Shown: positions 1-6,810, numbered from the stretch's first letter. The stretch: DNA of 10,602 nucleotides from Methanomassiliicoccaceae archaeon (GCA_031260545.1 JAIRJQ010000022.1:1-10602), one strand, 5' to 3'. Notes: generated by a model from the sequence alone, not told the origin. Numbers and translations: made by a program.

Positions 1-2
1 GC

Positions 3-95
3 AGGCTTCCGGGAATGATCAATGACACCATGCTTAAGGACATCCTGGTGAAGATAACCCCTCAGCGCAGGGAGATCACCATAGAGAGGAGATGA
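3..95 (+). CDS. PDCD5-family DNA-binding protein, C-terminal end (partial)
   Basis: The frame beginning at base 3 is open from the window edge and encodes about 30 residues ending in TPQRREITIERR before a TGA stop. This matches the C-terminal signature of the archaeal PDCD5/TFAR19 family, small basic helical DNA-binding proteins whose C terminus typically reads 'D..LK.IL..I.PKKRE..I.R'. In many archaea this gene lies directly upstream of rpl39e, as it does here: its stop is 4 nt before the L39e start codon, so the two are almost certainly co-transcribed. Only the tail is visible, so the rest of the protein cannot be assessed. The call rests on the short tail plus gene order. Confidence 0.8.
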   Translation, partial: RLPGMINDTMLKDILVKITPQRREITIERR

Positions 96-97
96 TC
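88..97 (+). promoter_or_regulatory. Extended Shine-Dalgarno site of rpl39e
   Basis: GGAGATGATC differs by one base from GGAGGTGATC, the complement of the usual archaeal 16S 3' end. It lies 2 nt before the ATG at 100 and overlaps the upstream stop codon, which suggests translational coupling. Confidence 0.65.
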
Positions 98-99
98 AT

Positions 100-255
100 A
101 TGACAACTAACAAACCGCCTGCAATGAAAGGCAGGCTTAACAAGGCGACCAACCAGAACCGCAGGGTTCCGGCATGGGTGATGATGAGAACGAACAGGAA
201 CTTCCTGCGCCATCCCAAGAGGAGATCATGGCGCACGAGCAGACTTAAGGAGTGA
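100..255 (+). CDS. rpl39e: Large ribosomal subunit protein L39e
   Basis: This 51-residue, strongly basic protein is a component of the archaeal/eukaryotic large ribosomal subunit; in known ribosomes L39e lines the peptide exit tunnel. It contains the family pattern of Lys/Arg-rich segments around QNRRVPAWVMMRTNR, followed by HPKRRSWRTSRLKE at the C terminus, and its length matches the usual 50-51 residues. The ATG at 100 is preceded by a near-perfect Shine-Dalgarno sequence. The stop codon lies inside the ribosome-binding site of the next gene, rpl31e, a tight arrangement expected for a translation operon. It is highly conserved, and both the context and the sequence agree. Confidence 0.95.
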   Translation: MTTNKPPAMKGRLNKATNQNRRVPAWVMMRTNRNFLRHPKRRSWRTSRLKE

Positions 256-256
256 T
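248..256 (+). promoter_or_regulatory. Shine-Dalgarno site choosing the ATG start of rpl31e
   Basis: AAGGAGTGATC lies just before the ATG at 261 and includes the L39e stop codon. It supports ATG 261 over the in-frame GTG at 252, which lies inside the site itself. Confidence 0.6.
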
Positions 257-260
257 CAGC

Positions 261-524
261 ATGGTTGATGAGACAGAGAGGATCATTACCATTCCGTTAA
301 AGGCAACGAAAATGGCACCGCGTACGAAAAGAGCAAAGCGTGCGATCAAAGAGATCCGCGAGAACATCATGAGGCACATGAAAGTTGCCGAAGATAAAGT
401 GTGGATCGATAAGAAGCTCAACGAAAAGATATGGGAACGCGGGATACAGAATCCCCCGTCAAGGATATCCGTGAAAGCGGTAAAGTTCGATGACGGACTG
501 GTCGAAGTATCATTGGCTGAGTGA
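261..524 (+). CDS. rpl31e: Large ribosomal subunit protein L31e
   Basis: This 87-residue basic protein belongs to the L31e family of archaeal/eukaryotic large-subunit proteins, located near the exit-tunnel rim in known ribosomes. The N terminus (MVDETERIITIPLK) has the family's 'ER..TIPLR' strand, followed by a basic helix rich in KRAKRAIKEIRENI and then the conserved VWIDKKLNEKIWERG region around residues 50-63. The C-terminal part, containing 'NPPSRISVKAVKFDDG', is also typical. The ATG at 261 is preferred because L31e proteins usually start only a few residues before the TIPL strand and because a Shine-Dalgarno sequence is placed for it. The gene ends 4 nt before the aIF6 start codon, so the genes are probably translated from one message. 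Confidence 0.95.
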   Translation: MVDETERIITIPLKATKMAPRTKRAKRAIKEIRENIMRHMKVAEDKVWIDKKLNEKIWERGIQNPPSRISVKAVKFDDGLVEVSLAE

Positions 525-528
525 TAGA

Positions 529-1188
529 ATGATGAGACTCTCGCGCTACGGAGGAAATCCGAATCTCGGTGTTTATTCAGTGGCCAACGAGAGGATCGCA
601 ATAATATCGCCGGACGCCTCCCCTGAGTATGTGAACGACGTACAGGAGGCGCTCGGCGTAAAAACAATTTTAACTACGGTAGCAGGATCGTTCGTCGTCG
701 GTTCGCTGACAGCAATGAACTCTTCCTGCGCCGTGGTATCAGGATTAGCGGAGGAGGCGGAGATAGAGGCGATATCATCCGAGATCTCCGTTCATCTTCT
801 TTACACAAGATACAACGCCGCCGGGAACAACATTCTTGTCAATGATTTCGGTGCCGTCGTCAACCCGAATATCGACGACAGGACGATAAAAGAGCTGGAG
901 GATGCGTTGGGCATGAAGTGTGTGAGATCGACGATCGCCGGTATGGACACCGTGGGTTCGGCATGTAAAGTTACTAATAAAGGCGCAATATGCCATCCGA
1001 ATACGTCAGAAGAGGAGATGCGCCTAATCTCCGAAACGCTGAACGTCGAAGCTCGTAAAACGACACTGAATCACGGATCATTTCTTTTAGGTCCGTGCCT
1101 GATCGCCAACAGCAAAGGTGCGCTGGTCGGCGATATCACGACGCCGATAGAGATGGGAAAGCTCGAAGATGCGTTAAATCTTTTTTGA
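529..1188 (+). CDS. eif6: Translation initiation factor 6 (aIF6)
   Basis: The product is 219 residues, matching the usual aIF6 length of about 220. aIF6/eIF6 binds the large ribosomal subunit and prevents premature joining with the small subunit. The protein shows the family's five imperfect repeats of about 45 residues that form a pentagonal alpha/beta propeller. Repeat landmarks are GNPNLGVY (residues 9-16), VAGSFVVGSL (51-60), NAAGNNILVNDFG (96-108), IAGMDTVGS (136-144) and HGSFLLGPCLIAN (182-194). The start could be ATG 529 or the adjacent in-frame ATG 532; the in-frame GTG at 490 lies inside L31e and is rejected. In many euryarchaea L18a/LX, prefoldin and ftsY follow aIF6. Here the operon ends and a convergent gene lies 12 nt away. 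Confidence 0.95.
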   Translation: MMRLSRYGGNPNLGVYSVANERIAIISPDASPEYVNDVQEALGVKTILTTVAGSFVVGSLTAMNSSCAVVSGLAEEAEIEAISSEISVHLLYTRYNAAGNNILVNDFGAVVNPNIDDRTIKELEDALGMKCVRSTIAGMDTVGSACKVTNKGAICHPNTSEEEMRLISETLNVEARKTTLNHGSFLLGPCLIANSKGALVGDITTPIEMGKLEDALNLF

Positions 1189-1199
1189 CCGTATATGTT

Positions 1200-1835
1200 C
1201 TAACGGCTGAAAAGCCACACTTCCGTTCCGTCCGGCAGCTCATCTGCGGACAGATCTATCTCATTGCCCACGTGCTCCACATCGTAATTGAGATGATCAA
1301 GGAAATTATCCACGGGATTGATCGGAATGGATAACCCTCCGGTCCTGTAATGCATAGGTATTATAACGCGCGGTCTCACGATATCAATGAATCTTATCAC
1401 ATTCTTGATGTCCATCGTGTACACTTCACCCACCGGGATCATCAATATGTCCACTCCTTTCACCTTATTCAGGACCTTCTCCTCAGGTATGTTCCCGAGG
1501 TCGCCGCAGTGGCATATCGAGACGTTGTCGATGTTCATGGTATACATGATGTTCTTGCCGCGCTTACTCCCTCCGAATTCATCATGGTCGGTCGGCAATC
1601 CCGTGAACGTCACACCTTTAAAATCGAACTCCCCGGCGAAGGCGAACACATTCTTGTGCTCACCGCGGATGCTCTTGTAAGAATTATGATCGTAATGATC
1701 ATGACTCATGAGAACGATGTCCGCGGTCGCGGACGGAGGTTTTATACCAAGCGATCTGCCGTCGTGAGGATCGATAACAATACTGATATCGTTGGTTATC
1801 TCAAAACATGAGTGCCCGTGCCATCTGATCTGCAT
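1200..1835 (-). CDS. MBL-fold metal-dependent hydrolase (UlaG/Lactamase_B_3-like)
   Basis: This 211-residue protein has the metallo-beta-lactamase fold signature. The metal motif HxHxDH is present as SHDHYDHN (H45, H47, D49, H50), and further likely ligands are H84 in PTDHDEFGG, D112 in CHCGDLGN and H162 in IPMHYRTGG. The N terminus, 'IRWHGHSCFEI', and the short, compact length are typical of the UlaG-like / UPF0173-type branch of putative hydrolases found widely in archaea. No signal peptide or membrane segment is seen, so it is probably cytoplasmic. Its substrate cannot be told from sequence; lactone or phosphodiester hydrolysis are possibilities known for the superfamily. It converges on aIF6 with a 12-nt gap and appears monocistronic, with a TATA-like box about 30 nt before the ATG. 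Confidence 0.85.
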   Translation of the reverse strand: MQIRWHGHSCFEITNDISIVIDPHDGRSLGIKPPSATADIVLMSHDHYDHNSYKSIRGEHKNVFAFAGEFDFKGVTFTGLPTDHDEFGGSKRGKNIMYTMNIDNVSICHCGDLGNIPEEKVLNKVKGVDILMIPVGEVYTMDIKNVIRFIDIVRPRVIIPMHYRTGGLSIPINPVDNFLDHLNYDVEHVGNEIDLSADELPDGTEVWLFSR

Positions 1836-1860
1836 CTTTTACACATACTCCGAAGGAGCA

Positions 1861-1870
1861 TAATAATGTT
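1861..1870 (-). promoter_or_regulatory. TATA-like box for the MBL-fold hydrolase gene
   Basis: On the minus strand the sequence reads AACATTATTA about 30 nt before the ATG (1835). Transcription would start roughly 0-5 nt before the start codon, giving a leaderless or very short-leader message. No well-spaced Shine-Dalgarno sequence is present; the nearest GGAG is about 12 nt upstream. The assignment is by inspection only. Confidence 0.4.
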
Positions 1871-1881
1871 TTGTCTGGATA

Positions 1882-1905
1882 TTGTTACCATATTTGTTAC
1901 CATAT
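1882..1905. repeat. Perfect 12-bp tandem repeat, two copies, candidate operator
   Basis: TTGTTACCATAT occurs twice head to tail (1882-1893 and 1894-1905) with no spacer. It lies just upstream of the TATA-like box of the minus-strand hydrolase gene and also upstream of an A/T-rich box (about 1912-1920) facing the plus strand, which is where an archaeal activator or a repressor for a divergent promoter would bind. A 12-bp period is close to one helical turn, so both copies would face the same side of the DNA. Confidence 0.5.
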
Positions 1906-1939
1906 CAGATATCTATTTTTTCGCATAGATCGGAGGTCA

Positions 1940-2058
1940 ACTTTTTCATATGCTCATGATCGCAGTCGGTGACAATGACAGCGGCAACGCGGAGACGGTG
2001 ACGGAGGATCGGGGAGCAGCCAACGGATAATGCTCGCAGCCGAGGCGACGGTATATTT
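1940..2058 (+). other. GC-rich intergenic segment, possible small RNA or small ORF
   Basis: This stretch is clearly richer in G and C than the A/T-rich DNA on both sides. On the plus strand it is preceded by CTATTTTTT (1912-1920), resembling a TATA box, and ends near a T run (2054-2058), so a transcript of roughly 115 nt is possible. It also contains a 26-codon ORF (1950-2030, MLMIAVGDND... ending AANG) with GGAGGT at 1932-1937, spaced rather far at 12 nt. The minus strand has a longer open frame without a good start codon. No tRNA, riboswitch or known RNA family was recognised. Confidence 0.2.
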
Positions 2059-2088
2059 TTGCGGACCGAGAATTCAAAGGCAGTAAAG

Positions 2089-2098
2089 ATTTAATAAA
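2089..2098 (+). promoter_or_regulatory. TATA box of the DUF373-mptE transcription unit
   Basis: GATTTAATAAA is centred about 26 nt upstream of the ATG at 2121, and no Shine-Dalgarno sequence lies between them. This is the spacing expected for a leaderless archaeal transcript. Confidence 0.55.
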
Positions 2099-2120
2099 CA
2101 CACAATCTAACGCTCATACG

Positions 2121-3263
2121 ATGAAAAGAACGCTTGTCCTCGTCGTGGACAGAGATGACGATTTCGGTGTGAAGGCCGCTGTGGAAACGCCGGCAATAGG
2201 TTCAAAGGCGGTGATAAAGGCCGCGAACATGCTCGGTGTCGTAGATCCGGAGGATTCTGATATAAACGCAGTATATGCGGCAATTAAAATTTACAACGAA
2301 CTCAAAGAGGATAATTTTGACGCTGAAGTTGCACTGATATGCGGCGATACGAAAGTGGGCCACAGATCGGACATGAAGATAGCTGACGAACTGGACATGG
2401 TGATAGAGAAGGTCAAACCGAACCGCGCGATCCTTGTGAGCGACGGCGCAGAGGATGAGCACGTATACCCTATGATCACGTCCCGTCTGAAAGTGGATTC
2501 CGTGAAAAAAGTTTATGTGAAACAGGCGCCCGGATTGGAAGGGGCGTTCTATGTGCTCACTAAGATACTGAAAGATAACGATAAACGAAAAAGACTGCTG
2601 GCGCCGATGGGATTTGTCTTAATGGCAATAACTGCTATAATGATGGCCCCCATATATTTCGATTACAGATCGTCCGGAGGATTATCCAACATATACAATG
2701 CAACAGGCATAATCATCGTATTCGCCATAGGTCTGATAATATGTCTTTATGCTTACAGGGTCGGCGAAAGACTATGGGATTATATTTTGAGATTGATAGG
2801 CAATCTGAGGTCCGGGGACCCGACGGTCATCTTTACAATAGTGGCAGTTGCGTTATTCATCATCGGCATAGTATTGGGGGCAACGGCCGCAATGGGCCCG
2901 GTCGTGGATGACGGGCAGCGCGTGATAATATTTTTATCTAACTCGTTATGGGTGATGGCCTTCGCATACATCTGCAACGACTTCGGAAGGTTCATTGAGC
3001 GGTACATGGAACAGGGGAAGGTATCGTTAGGATTCATGGTGGGGACGCTGATGATATTCGGGGCCGCGTTCATAATACAGGCATCGATCGATGCGTTAGC
3101 GGTCGTTTTCTCATATGATATAATCGGGCAGGATATGATATTGGTAGAATACGCAATAGGTTTCGCATTCGCCGCCGCAGCCGGCCTGACACAAATATCA
3201 TACAAACGTTTCCTGCTCTCCAGAAAGGAAGAGGAATCGTTGGAGCCGTTAGATGTTATATGA
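2121..3263 (+). CDS. DUF373 family integral membrane protein
   Basis: This 380-residue protein belongs to the archaeal DUF373 family, whose function is unknown. The N-terminal soluble half holds the family's conserved blocks: LVLVVDRDDDFG (5-16), VDPEDSDINA (41-50), a 'CGDTKVGHRSDM' segment (74-85), ILVSDGAEDEHVYP (104-117) and SRLKV...VKQAPGLE (121-140). The C-terminal half has about six hydrophobic segments, near residues 161-180, 194-212, 235-256, 268-285, 302-330 and 338-358. The architecture is therefore a cytoplasmic, possibly nucleotide-handling domain joined to a membrane domain; the nucleotide link is a guess from the Asp-rich strand ends. The gene appears leaderless. It overlaps the mptE start by 11 nt, so the two are translationally coupled. 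Confidence 0.9.
   Translation: MKRTLVLVVDRDDDFGVKAAVETPAIGSKAVIKAANMLGVVDPEDSDINAVYAAIKIYNELKEDNFDAEVALICGDTKVGHRSDMKIADELDMVIEKVKPNRAILVSDGAEDEHVYPMITSRLKVDSVKKVYVKQAPGLEGAFYVLTKILKDNDKRKRLLAPMGFVLMAITAIMMAPIYFDYRSSGGLSNIYNATGIIIVFAIGLIICLYAYRVGERLWDYILRLIGNLRSGDPTVIFTIVAVALFIIGIVLGATAAMGPVVDDGQRVIIFLSNSLWVMAFAYICNDFGRFIERYMEQGKVSLGFMVGTLMIFGAAFIIQASIDALAVVFSYDIIGQDMILVEYAIGFAFAAAAGLTQISYKRFLLSRKEEESLEPLDVI
3242..3245 (+). promoter_or_regulatory. Shine-Dalgarno site of mptE inside the DUF373 gene
   Basis: GGAG lies 7 nt before the ATG at 3253 and supports that start even though the upstream gene is still being translated there. Confidence 0.5.
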
Positions 3264-3927
3264 CGAATGGGAACCCGTCTACATACAGATACTGAACGAT
3301 CTGTGTATCGACAGAACGTCGGATGAGGCATCCGCAAAATTACTGAAGATGTTAACTCTGAATTCAGATATGAAAGATGAGGATGAACTTTTTTCGGTCA
3401 TAGGTAAGAACGTCATTGTTGTCGGAGGCAACGTTTCTATCAACGATATTAAAACACTGATGGAATTGCGCTCATCCGGAAGGAAAGTGATATCGGCGGG
3501 TTCTGCGACGGATGTGCTCATGACGAATAATATCATTCCAGATCTTGTGGTCACAGATCTTGACGGCGACGCGGAACTGCAGAAGAAGGCGTCATTGTCC
3601 GGTTCAGTAACGATGATACATGCGCACGGCGACAATCCCGACCTTATCGCAAAGCACGCGAGTGAGTTCAACGGACCGATAATGATAACAACGCAATCAA
3701 GGCCGGACACAATATTATGCAACTTTGGCGGCTTCACAGACGGGGACCGCGCGGTATGCACCGCGAGACACTTCGGAGCGGAGAATATAATCCTCATCGG
3801 TTTCGATCTTGATGATCCGGCCGATAAGCAAGGTACGGACATGGAAATGAAAAGAAAGAAATTGCAATGGGCCAAAAAGATCATATTCGATATGAATCCC
3901 GACAGCGTCACAATAACCTCGTTATGA
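3253..3927 (+). CDS. mptE: 6-hydroxymethyl-7,8-dihydropterin diphosphokinase, archaeal type (MptE, DUF115)
   Basis: This 224-residue protein matches the archaeal DUF115/MptE family, which transfers diphosphate from ATP to 6-hydroxymethyl-7,8-dihydropterin, a step in making tetrahydromethanopterin or folate-type cofactors in archaea lacking bacterial FolK. Motifs visible in order are VVGGNVS (56-62), SAGSATDVLM (81-90), PDLVVTDLDGD (96-106, acidic, probably metal/diphosphate binding), HAHGDN (123-128), the Gly-rich NFGGFTDGDRAV (157-168), LIGFDLDD (181-188) and KKLQWAKKI near the end. The length is typical. Its start overlaps the DUF373 gene and it has its own Shine-Dalgarno sequence. In methylotrophic methanogens without a full methyl branch, the product would more likely feed folate-type C1 carriers; that depends on an unproven taxonomic assignment. 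Confidence 0.88.
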   Translation: MLYDEWEPVYIQILNDLCIDRTSDEASAKLLKMLTLNSDMKDEDELFSVIGKNVIVVGGNVSINDIKTLMELRSSGRKVISAGSATDVLMTNNIIPDLVVTDLDGDAELQKKASLSGSVTMIHAHGDNPDLIAKHASEFNGPIMITTQSRPDTILCNFGGFTDGDRAVCTARHFGAENIILIGFDLDDPADKQGTDMEMKRKKLQWAKKIIFDMNPDSVTITSL

Positions 3928-3933
3928 CACACG

Positions 3934-3941
3934 ATTTATAC
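3934..3941 (+). promoter_or_regulatory. TATA-like box of the site-2 protease gene
   Basis: ATTTATAC is centred about 31 nt before the GTG at 3969 and 40 nt before the alternative ATG at 3978. No Shine-Dalgarno sequence follows, so leaderless initiation at the GTG fits the spacing better. Confidence 0.4.
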
Positions 3942-3968
3942 AAGTAGAGATATCTGTGCTCAATCTGC

Positions 3969-5609
3969 GTGAATAATATGGGAGTTATTGACACACTTAT
4001 CGGCAACACAACGTATCTCGTGCTTCTGATATTGCTCATAGTGTACATTCCGATATACTTCCATGTAAGGTCAAGCAAAAGGATGAAGGAACGCGGTATA
4101 GTGCCGTACGGTCCCACGATCATGCTGAAGACCGCACGGGGAATACGATTTCTGGATAATCTGGCTAAATACAAAAGGTTCTGGGCCTTTTTCGGAACGG
4201 TCTCAAAAATAATGGCATTTTTCCTGATGATCATGATAATGTCCATCCTGGTCATAGACATATTTCTGTTACCTTCCATGATGGGGACGAAAGGGATCGG
4301 CATAGAGTACGCATTGGCGATACCCGGACTGAATCCCATGCTTCCCATCGTGTACGGAATAATCGGCCTGGTGGTCGCTGTGGGCATTCACGAACTTGCA
4401 CACGGCATCCAATCGAGGGCCAACGATATGAAGGTCGAGTCCGTAGGTGTTTTATATGCAGTTGTTCCGATCGGTGCGTTCGTTGAGCCCAACGAGGAAC
4501 AGATAAGGACGGCATCACGCAAAGCAAGGAGCACAATGTTCGCCGCCGGTATCGCTATCAACCTCACCGTGGCGATCGTATTATTTTTGGTGATGTCGTT
4601 AGGCATCATGGGTGCAATGTCATCCAACGCAGGCGACAGGGCCGCAGTGATGAATATTTCGTCATCCTCGCCGGCCTTTGATTCCGGTATCGGGCCGTCA
4701 TCCCTGATCATAGAGATAGACACCGGCAGCGGTCTGAAGGCCGCATATTATTCCTTCGACGACGAGATGTTCTACAGTGACGCAGAAATGAAGAAACCGA
4801 TCGAGTTCTCGTTCGGAGCTTCTTATGATAACGCATATGCGATACATTACGCGGTAAAGGAAGGGATGGTGGACGACCGTTTCCCTAAGATATACATGGG
4901 CCTTTTCATTGAAGGTATATCGAACGGATCCCCTGCGGAGAAGGCAGGCATCGAGGCCAAATCTTTCATCATTTCCATTGACGATGTCAATATCACAAGC
5001 GTCGGAAAGTTCAAAGAGGTCATGAACTCAAAGACCCCTGGTCAATCGGTCGAGATCGTGGTCGGCAATTACAAGGGCAACGACGTACCTTTGGAGAATG
5101 TACGGAAAGAGAACATAGTGCTCAGTAACAACAACGGAAAGGCGTTCTTAGGTGTGACATACACATTCTCCGGCTTCAATCTCTCCACACCGGATGCAGA
5201 GCTTGCAATAAGAAAGAATCCGTTCCACAATGTGAGCTCAGTACAAGATGCGGCAAAATCCGCATTATCATACATCGGAATGCCGTTCAGAGGATATTCG
5301 CCGATACATTACGATACGGCATGGTGGTATCAGTCCAGCTTCATGTCATCGGATATGTCGTGGGTCGTGCTGCAAACAATATACTGGATATTCTGGCTGA
5401 ATCTGGTGTTGGCGGTAACGAACGCATTGCCTGCTGTGCCGTTCGACGGAGGATATCTGTTCAGGGACGGCATAGGCAGCATCGTAGACAGAGTTCGTAA
5501 GAATGATCCGGAAGAAAAGAGGGAACAGACAACGAATATCATAACGAACGTAACATCATATGCTGTTCTGTTCATTCTGATACTGGTGATGGTCGTCGTA
5601 ATAATATGA
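3969..5609 (+). CDS. Site-2 protease family (M50) intramembrane metalloprotease with PDZ domain
   Basis: This 546-residue membrane protein has the zinc motif HELAH (H141-H145) inside a hydrophobic segment and the second metal motif NALPAVPFDGG (485-495, with D493), both hallmarks of intramembrane site-2 proteases that cleave membrane-anchored regulators. Likely membrane segments are near 15-33, 80-101, 122-148, 190-216, 470-490 and 528-546. Between the two catalytic halves lies a large outside domain. A PDZ domain at about 308-395 contains GLFIEGISNGSPAEKAGI and GKFKEVM; a weaker PDZ-like stretch precedes it (SSSPAFDSGI, 231-241). The start is GTG 3969, or ATG 3978 if that codon is used. It lies 41 nt after mptE with its own promoter. 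The substrate is unknown; no obvious anti-sigma-like target is nearby. Confidence 0.92.
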   Translation: MNNMGVIDTLIGNTTYLVLLILLIVYIPIYFHVRSSKRMKERGIVPYGPTIMLKTARGIRFLDNLAKYKRFWAFFGTVSKIMAFFLMIMIMSILVIDIFLLPSMMGTKGIGIEYALAIPGLNPMLPIVYGIIGLVVAVGIHELAHGIQSRANDMKVESVGVLYAVVPIGAFVEPNEEQIRTASRKARSTMFAAGIAINLTVAIVLFLVMSLGIMGAMSSNAGDRAAVMNISSSSPAFDSGIGPSSLIIEIDTGSGLKAAYYSFDDEMFYSDAEMKKPIEFSFGASYDNAYAIHYAVKEGMVDDRFPKIYMGLFIEGISNGSPAEKAGIEAKSFIISIDDVNITSVGKFKEVMNSKTPGQSVEIVVGNYKGNDVPLENVRKENIVLSNNNGKAFLGVTYTFSGFNLSTPDAELAIRKNPFHNVSSVQDAAKSALSYIGMPFRGYSPIHYDTAWWYQSSFMSSDMSWVVLQTIYWIFWLNLVLAVTNALPAVPFDGGYLFRDGIGSIVDRVRKNDPEEKREQTTNIITNVTSYAVLFILILVMVVVII

Positions 5610-5613
5610 CGTC

Positions 5614-5622
5614 ATATTTTTA
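5614..5622 (+). promoter_or_regulatory. TATA-like box of flavoprotein gene 1
   Basis: ATATTTTTA is centred about 26 nt before the ATG at 5644. The sequence in between has no Shine-Dalgarno sequence and ends in GATACCGGGGC just before the ATG, closely resembling the same stretch ahead of flavoprotein gene 3. Confidence 0.5.
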
Positions 5623-5643
5623 CTGATACGCTGATACCGGGGC

Positions 5644-6204
5644 ATGAAAGTAACAATATTCAACGGCAGTCCCCGGAAGAACGGCAATACGGCGGCAATG
5701 ACGTCATCTCTGAAAGAGAAGATCATAACGAACGGCGGAGCCGTGAAAGAACATTTCCTTTATCACATGAACATCAAAGGCTGCATGAACTGTGATGTCT
5801 GTCATTCATCTGCCGGTCTCAAAGAATGTGCGATCAAGGATGACGCGATACCGCTTCTCAAAGAATTCGTATCTTCTGATATCATCATACTGGCGACCCC
5901 GATCTACATGTGGCACATGACCGCTTCGATGAATGCGTTCATTGAACGGCTGCATTCATTATGCAGGCACGAAGAACCTGCTGTGAATAAAATGGACGGA
6001 AAAAGAATAGCAATAGCAATGACAATGGGCGACGACGAATATGTTGCCGGAGATGTCGTCAACTCATTACTTTTCTTCTGCGAATATTTCAAGCTGAGAT
6101 ATGCGGGAGCATTCGCAGTCCCGTTCTGCGACAAGGAGCAGATAATGCGTCCGTTATATCAGGAAAAAATGCAGGATTTTGTGGAAAAAATAATGAAAAA
6201 GTGA
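5644..6204 (+). CDS. Flavodoxin-fold FMN reductase family protein, canonical copy
   Basis: This 186-residue cytoplasmic protein belongs to the NADPH-dependent FMN reductase / multimeric flavodoxin family (WrbA / iron-sulfur flavoprotein relatives). The N terminus KVTIFNGSPRKNGNT (2-16) is the classic first strand plus FMN phosphate loop. Cysteines C47, C50, C53 and C62 in GCMNCDVC...EC resemble the cysteine-bearing segment seen in iron-sulfur flavoproteins, though spacing alone does not prove a cluster. ATPIYMWHMTASMNAFIERL (84-103) is the second FMN-contact region with its conserved tyrosine. It probably moves electrons between a reduced carrier and an unknown acceptor, possibly in redox or oxygen defence. 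It is the first of three tandem paralogues and has its own leaderless-type promoter and 3' hairpin. Confidence 0.85.
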   Translation: MKVTIFNGSPRKNGNTAAMTSSLKEKIITNGGAVKEHFLYHMNIKGCMNCDVCHSSAGLKECAIKDDAIPLLKEFVSSDIIILATPIYMWHMTASMNAFIERLHSLCRHEEPAVNKMDGKRIAIAMTMGDDEYVAGDVVNSLLFFCEYFKLRYAGAFAVPFCDKEQIMRPLYQEKMQDFVEKIMKK

Positions 6205-6210
6205 TAAAAG

Positions 6211-6223
6211 GAACAAGATGTTC
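6211..6223 (+). terminator. Small hairpin after flavoprotein gene 1
   Basis: GAACA-AGA-TGTTC is a perfect 5-bp inverted repeat with a 3-nt loop, 7 nt after the stop codon and followed by a T-rich stretch (GTTTCTCTC). It is a weak terminator or RNA-end candidate; related GAAC...GTTC hairpins follow the other two paralogues. Confidence 0.35.
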
Positions 6224-6241
6224 GTTTCTCTCATCAACTAT

Positions 6242-6250
6242 CTTTTTTAT
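6242..6250 (+). promoter_or_regulatory. TATA-like box of flavoprotein gene 2
   Basis: CTTTTTTAT is centred about 25 nt before the ATG at 6271 and is followed by ATAGCGATGC (6255-6264), a decamer nearly repeated ahead of gene 3. No Shine-Dalgarno sequence is seen. Confidence 0.5.
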
Positions 6251-6270
6251 TACGATAGCGATGCGCAGGT

Positions 6271-6801
6271 ATGAAAATAGCAATATTCAACGGAAGTTCC
6301 ATCAAGAACGACGCCGTTTCGAAACTGACATCATCGATCTCGGAAAAGCTGAGGGCCGACGGTTCGGATGTGAAAGAGTATTTTCTTTACCAGATGAATA
6401 TCAAAGGCTGTATAGACTGCGGTCCGAGACGGCCCGACGATGAGCTGAAGGAACTCATCGACGAGTTCACATCGAACGATATGACAATATTTGCAACGCC
6501 CGTCTACAGATGGAATATCTCCGGCGCATTGGGCACATTTCTGGAAGAGCTGAGCGCATATTGCAGATTCGATGATAAAATGGCCAAAGCAACGGAAAAC
6601 CGAAAACTATCGCTCGTGATGGCAATAGACAGCGAGGAGAACGTTGCGGATGATGCTGCTGCGTCGATACAAAATTCATGCAGCCGTCTTAAAATAAAAT
6701 ATGCAGGCTCATTCGTATTACCGTTCAATGACAGAAGCAGGATATCAGATCCGGAATATCAGGGAAAGATATCAGAATTTGTTAAAAAGATAATGAGTTA
6801 A
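6271..6801 (+). CDS. Divergent flavodoxin-fold paralogue (copy 2)
   Basis: This 176-residue protein is clearly paralogous to the gene just upstream: the same N-terminal strand IFNGS, the same FLYQMNIKGC segment, ATPVYRWNISG (75-85) for the second flavin region, and a matching C terminus ending EFVKKIM. The FMN phosphate loop is altered, from GSPRKNGNT in copy 1 to GSSIKNDAV here, and only two of the four cysteines remain (C47, C50), with about nine residues deleted after them. Flavin binding may be weakened, changed or lost; it is not a simple pseudogene because the frame is open, the length is normal and the promoter is intact. Function is unknown. It could pair with copy 1 or copy 3 as a heteromer, since this family usually forms dimers or tetramers; that is speculation. 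Confidence 0.8.
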   Translation: MKIAIFNGSSIKNDAVSKLTSSISEKLRADGSDVKEYFLYQMNIKGCIDCGPRRPDDELKELIDEFTSNDMTIFATPVYRWNISGALGTFLEELSAYCRFDDKMAKATENRKLSLVMAIDSEENVADDAAASIQNSCSRLKIKYAGSFVLPFNDRSRISDPEYQGKISEFVKKIMS

Positions 6802-6810
6802 AGAGAGAAA

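Noticed and set aside
252..260. Extended L31e start at GTG 252
   Set aside because: It lies inside the Shine-Dalgarno sequence that serves ATG 261 and inside the L39e stop region.
490..528. Extended N terminus of aIF6 from an upstream GTG
   Set aside because: It would overlap most of the L31e end and adds residues (MTDWSKYHWLSDR) absent from the family; the ATG at 529 or 532 fits.
245..667. Open frame of 140 codons on the minus strand opposite L31e and aIF6
   Set aside because: It covers two certain, highly conserved plus-strand genes and has no supporting signal.
2780..3337. Open frame of 185 codons on the minus strand opposite the DUF373 membrane domain
   Set aside because: It is the antisense of a membrane-coding stretch, giving an Ile/Asn/Pro-rich product with no motif or promoter.
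3279..3932. Long open frame on the minus strand opposite mptE (217 codons)
   Set aside because: The plus strand has clear MptE motifs over its full length. The antisense product is low-complexity, Ser/Pro/Ile-rich and resembles no family; it is a codon-bias shadow.
3908..4387. Open frame of 159 codons on the minus strand opposite the protease N terminus
   Set aside because: The plus strand encodes the HELAH protease here; the antisense product is Met/Ile-rich with no recognisable domain.
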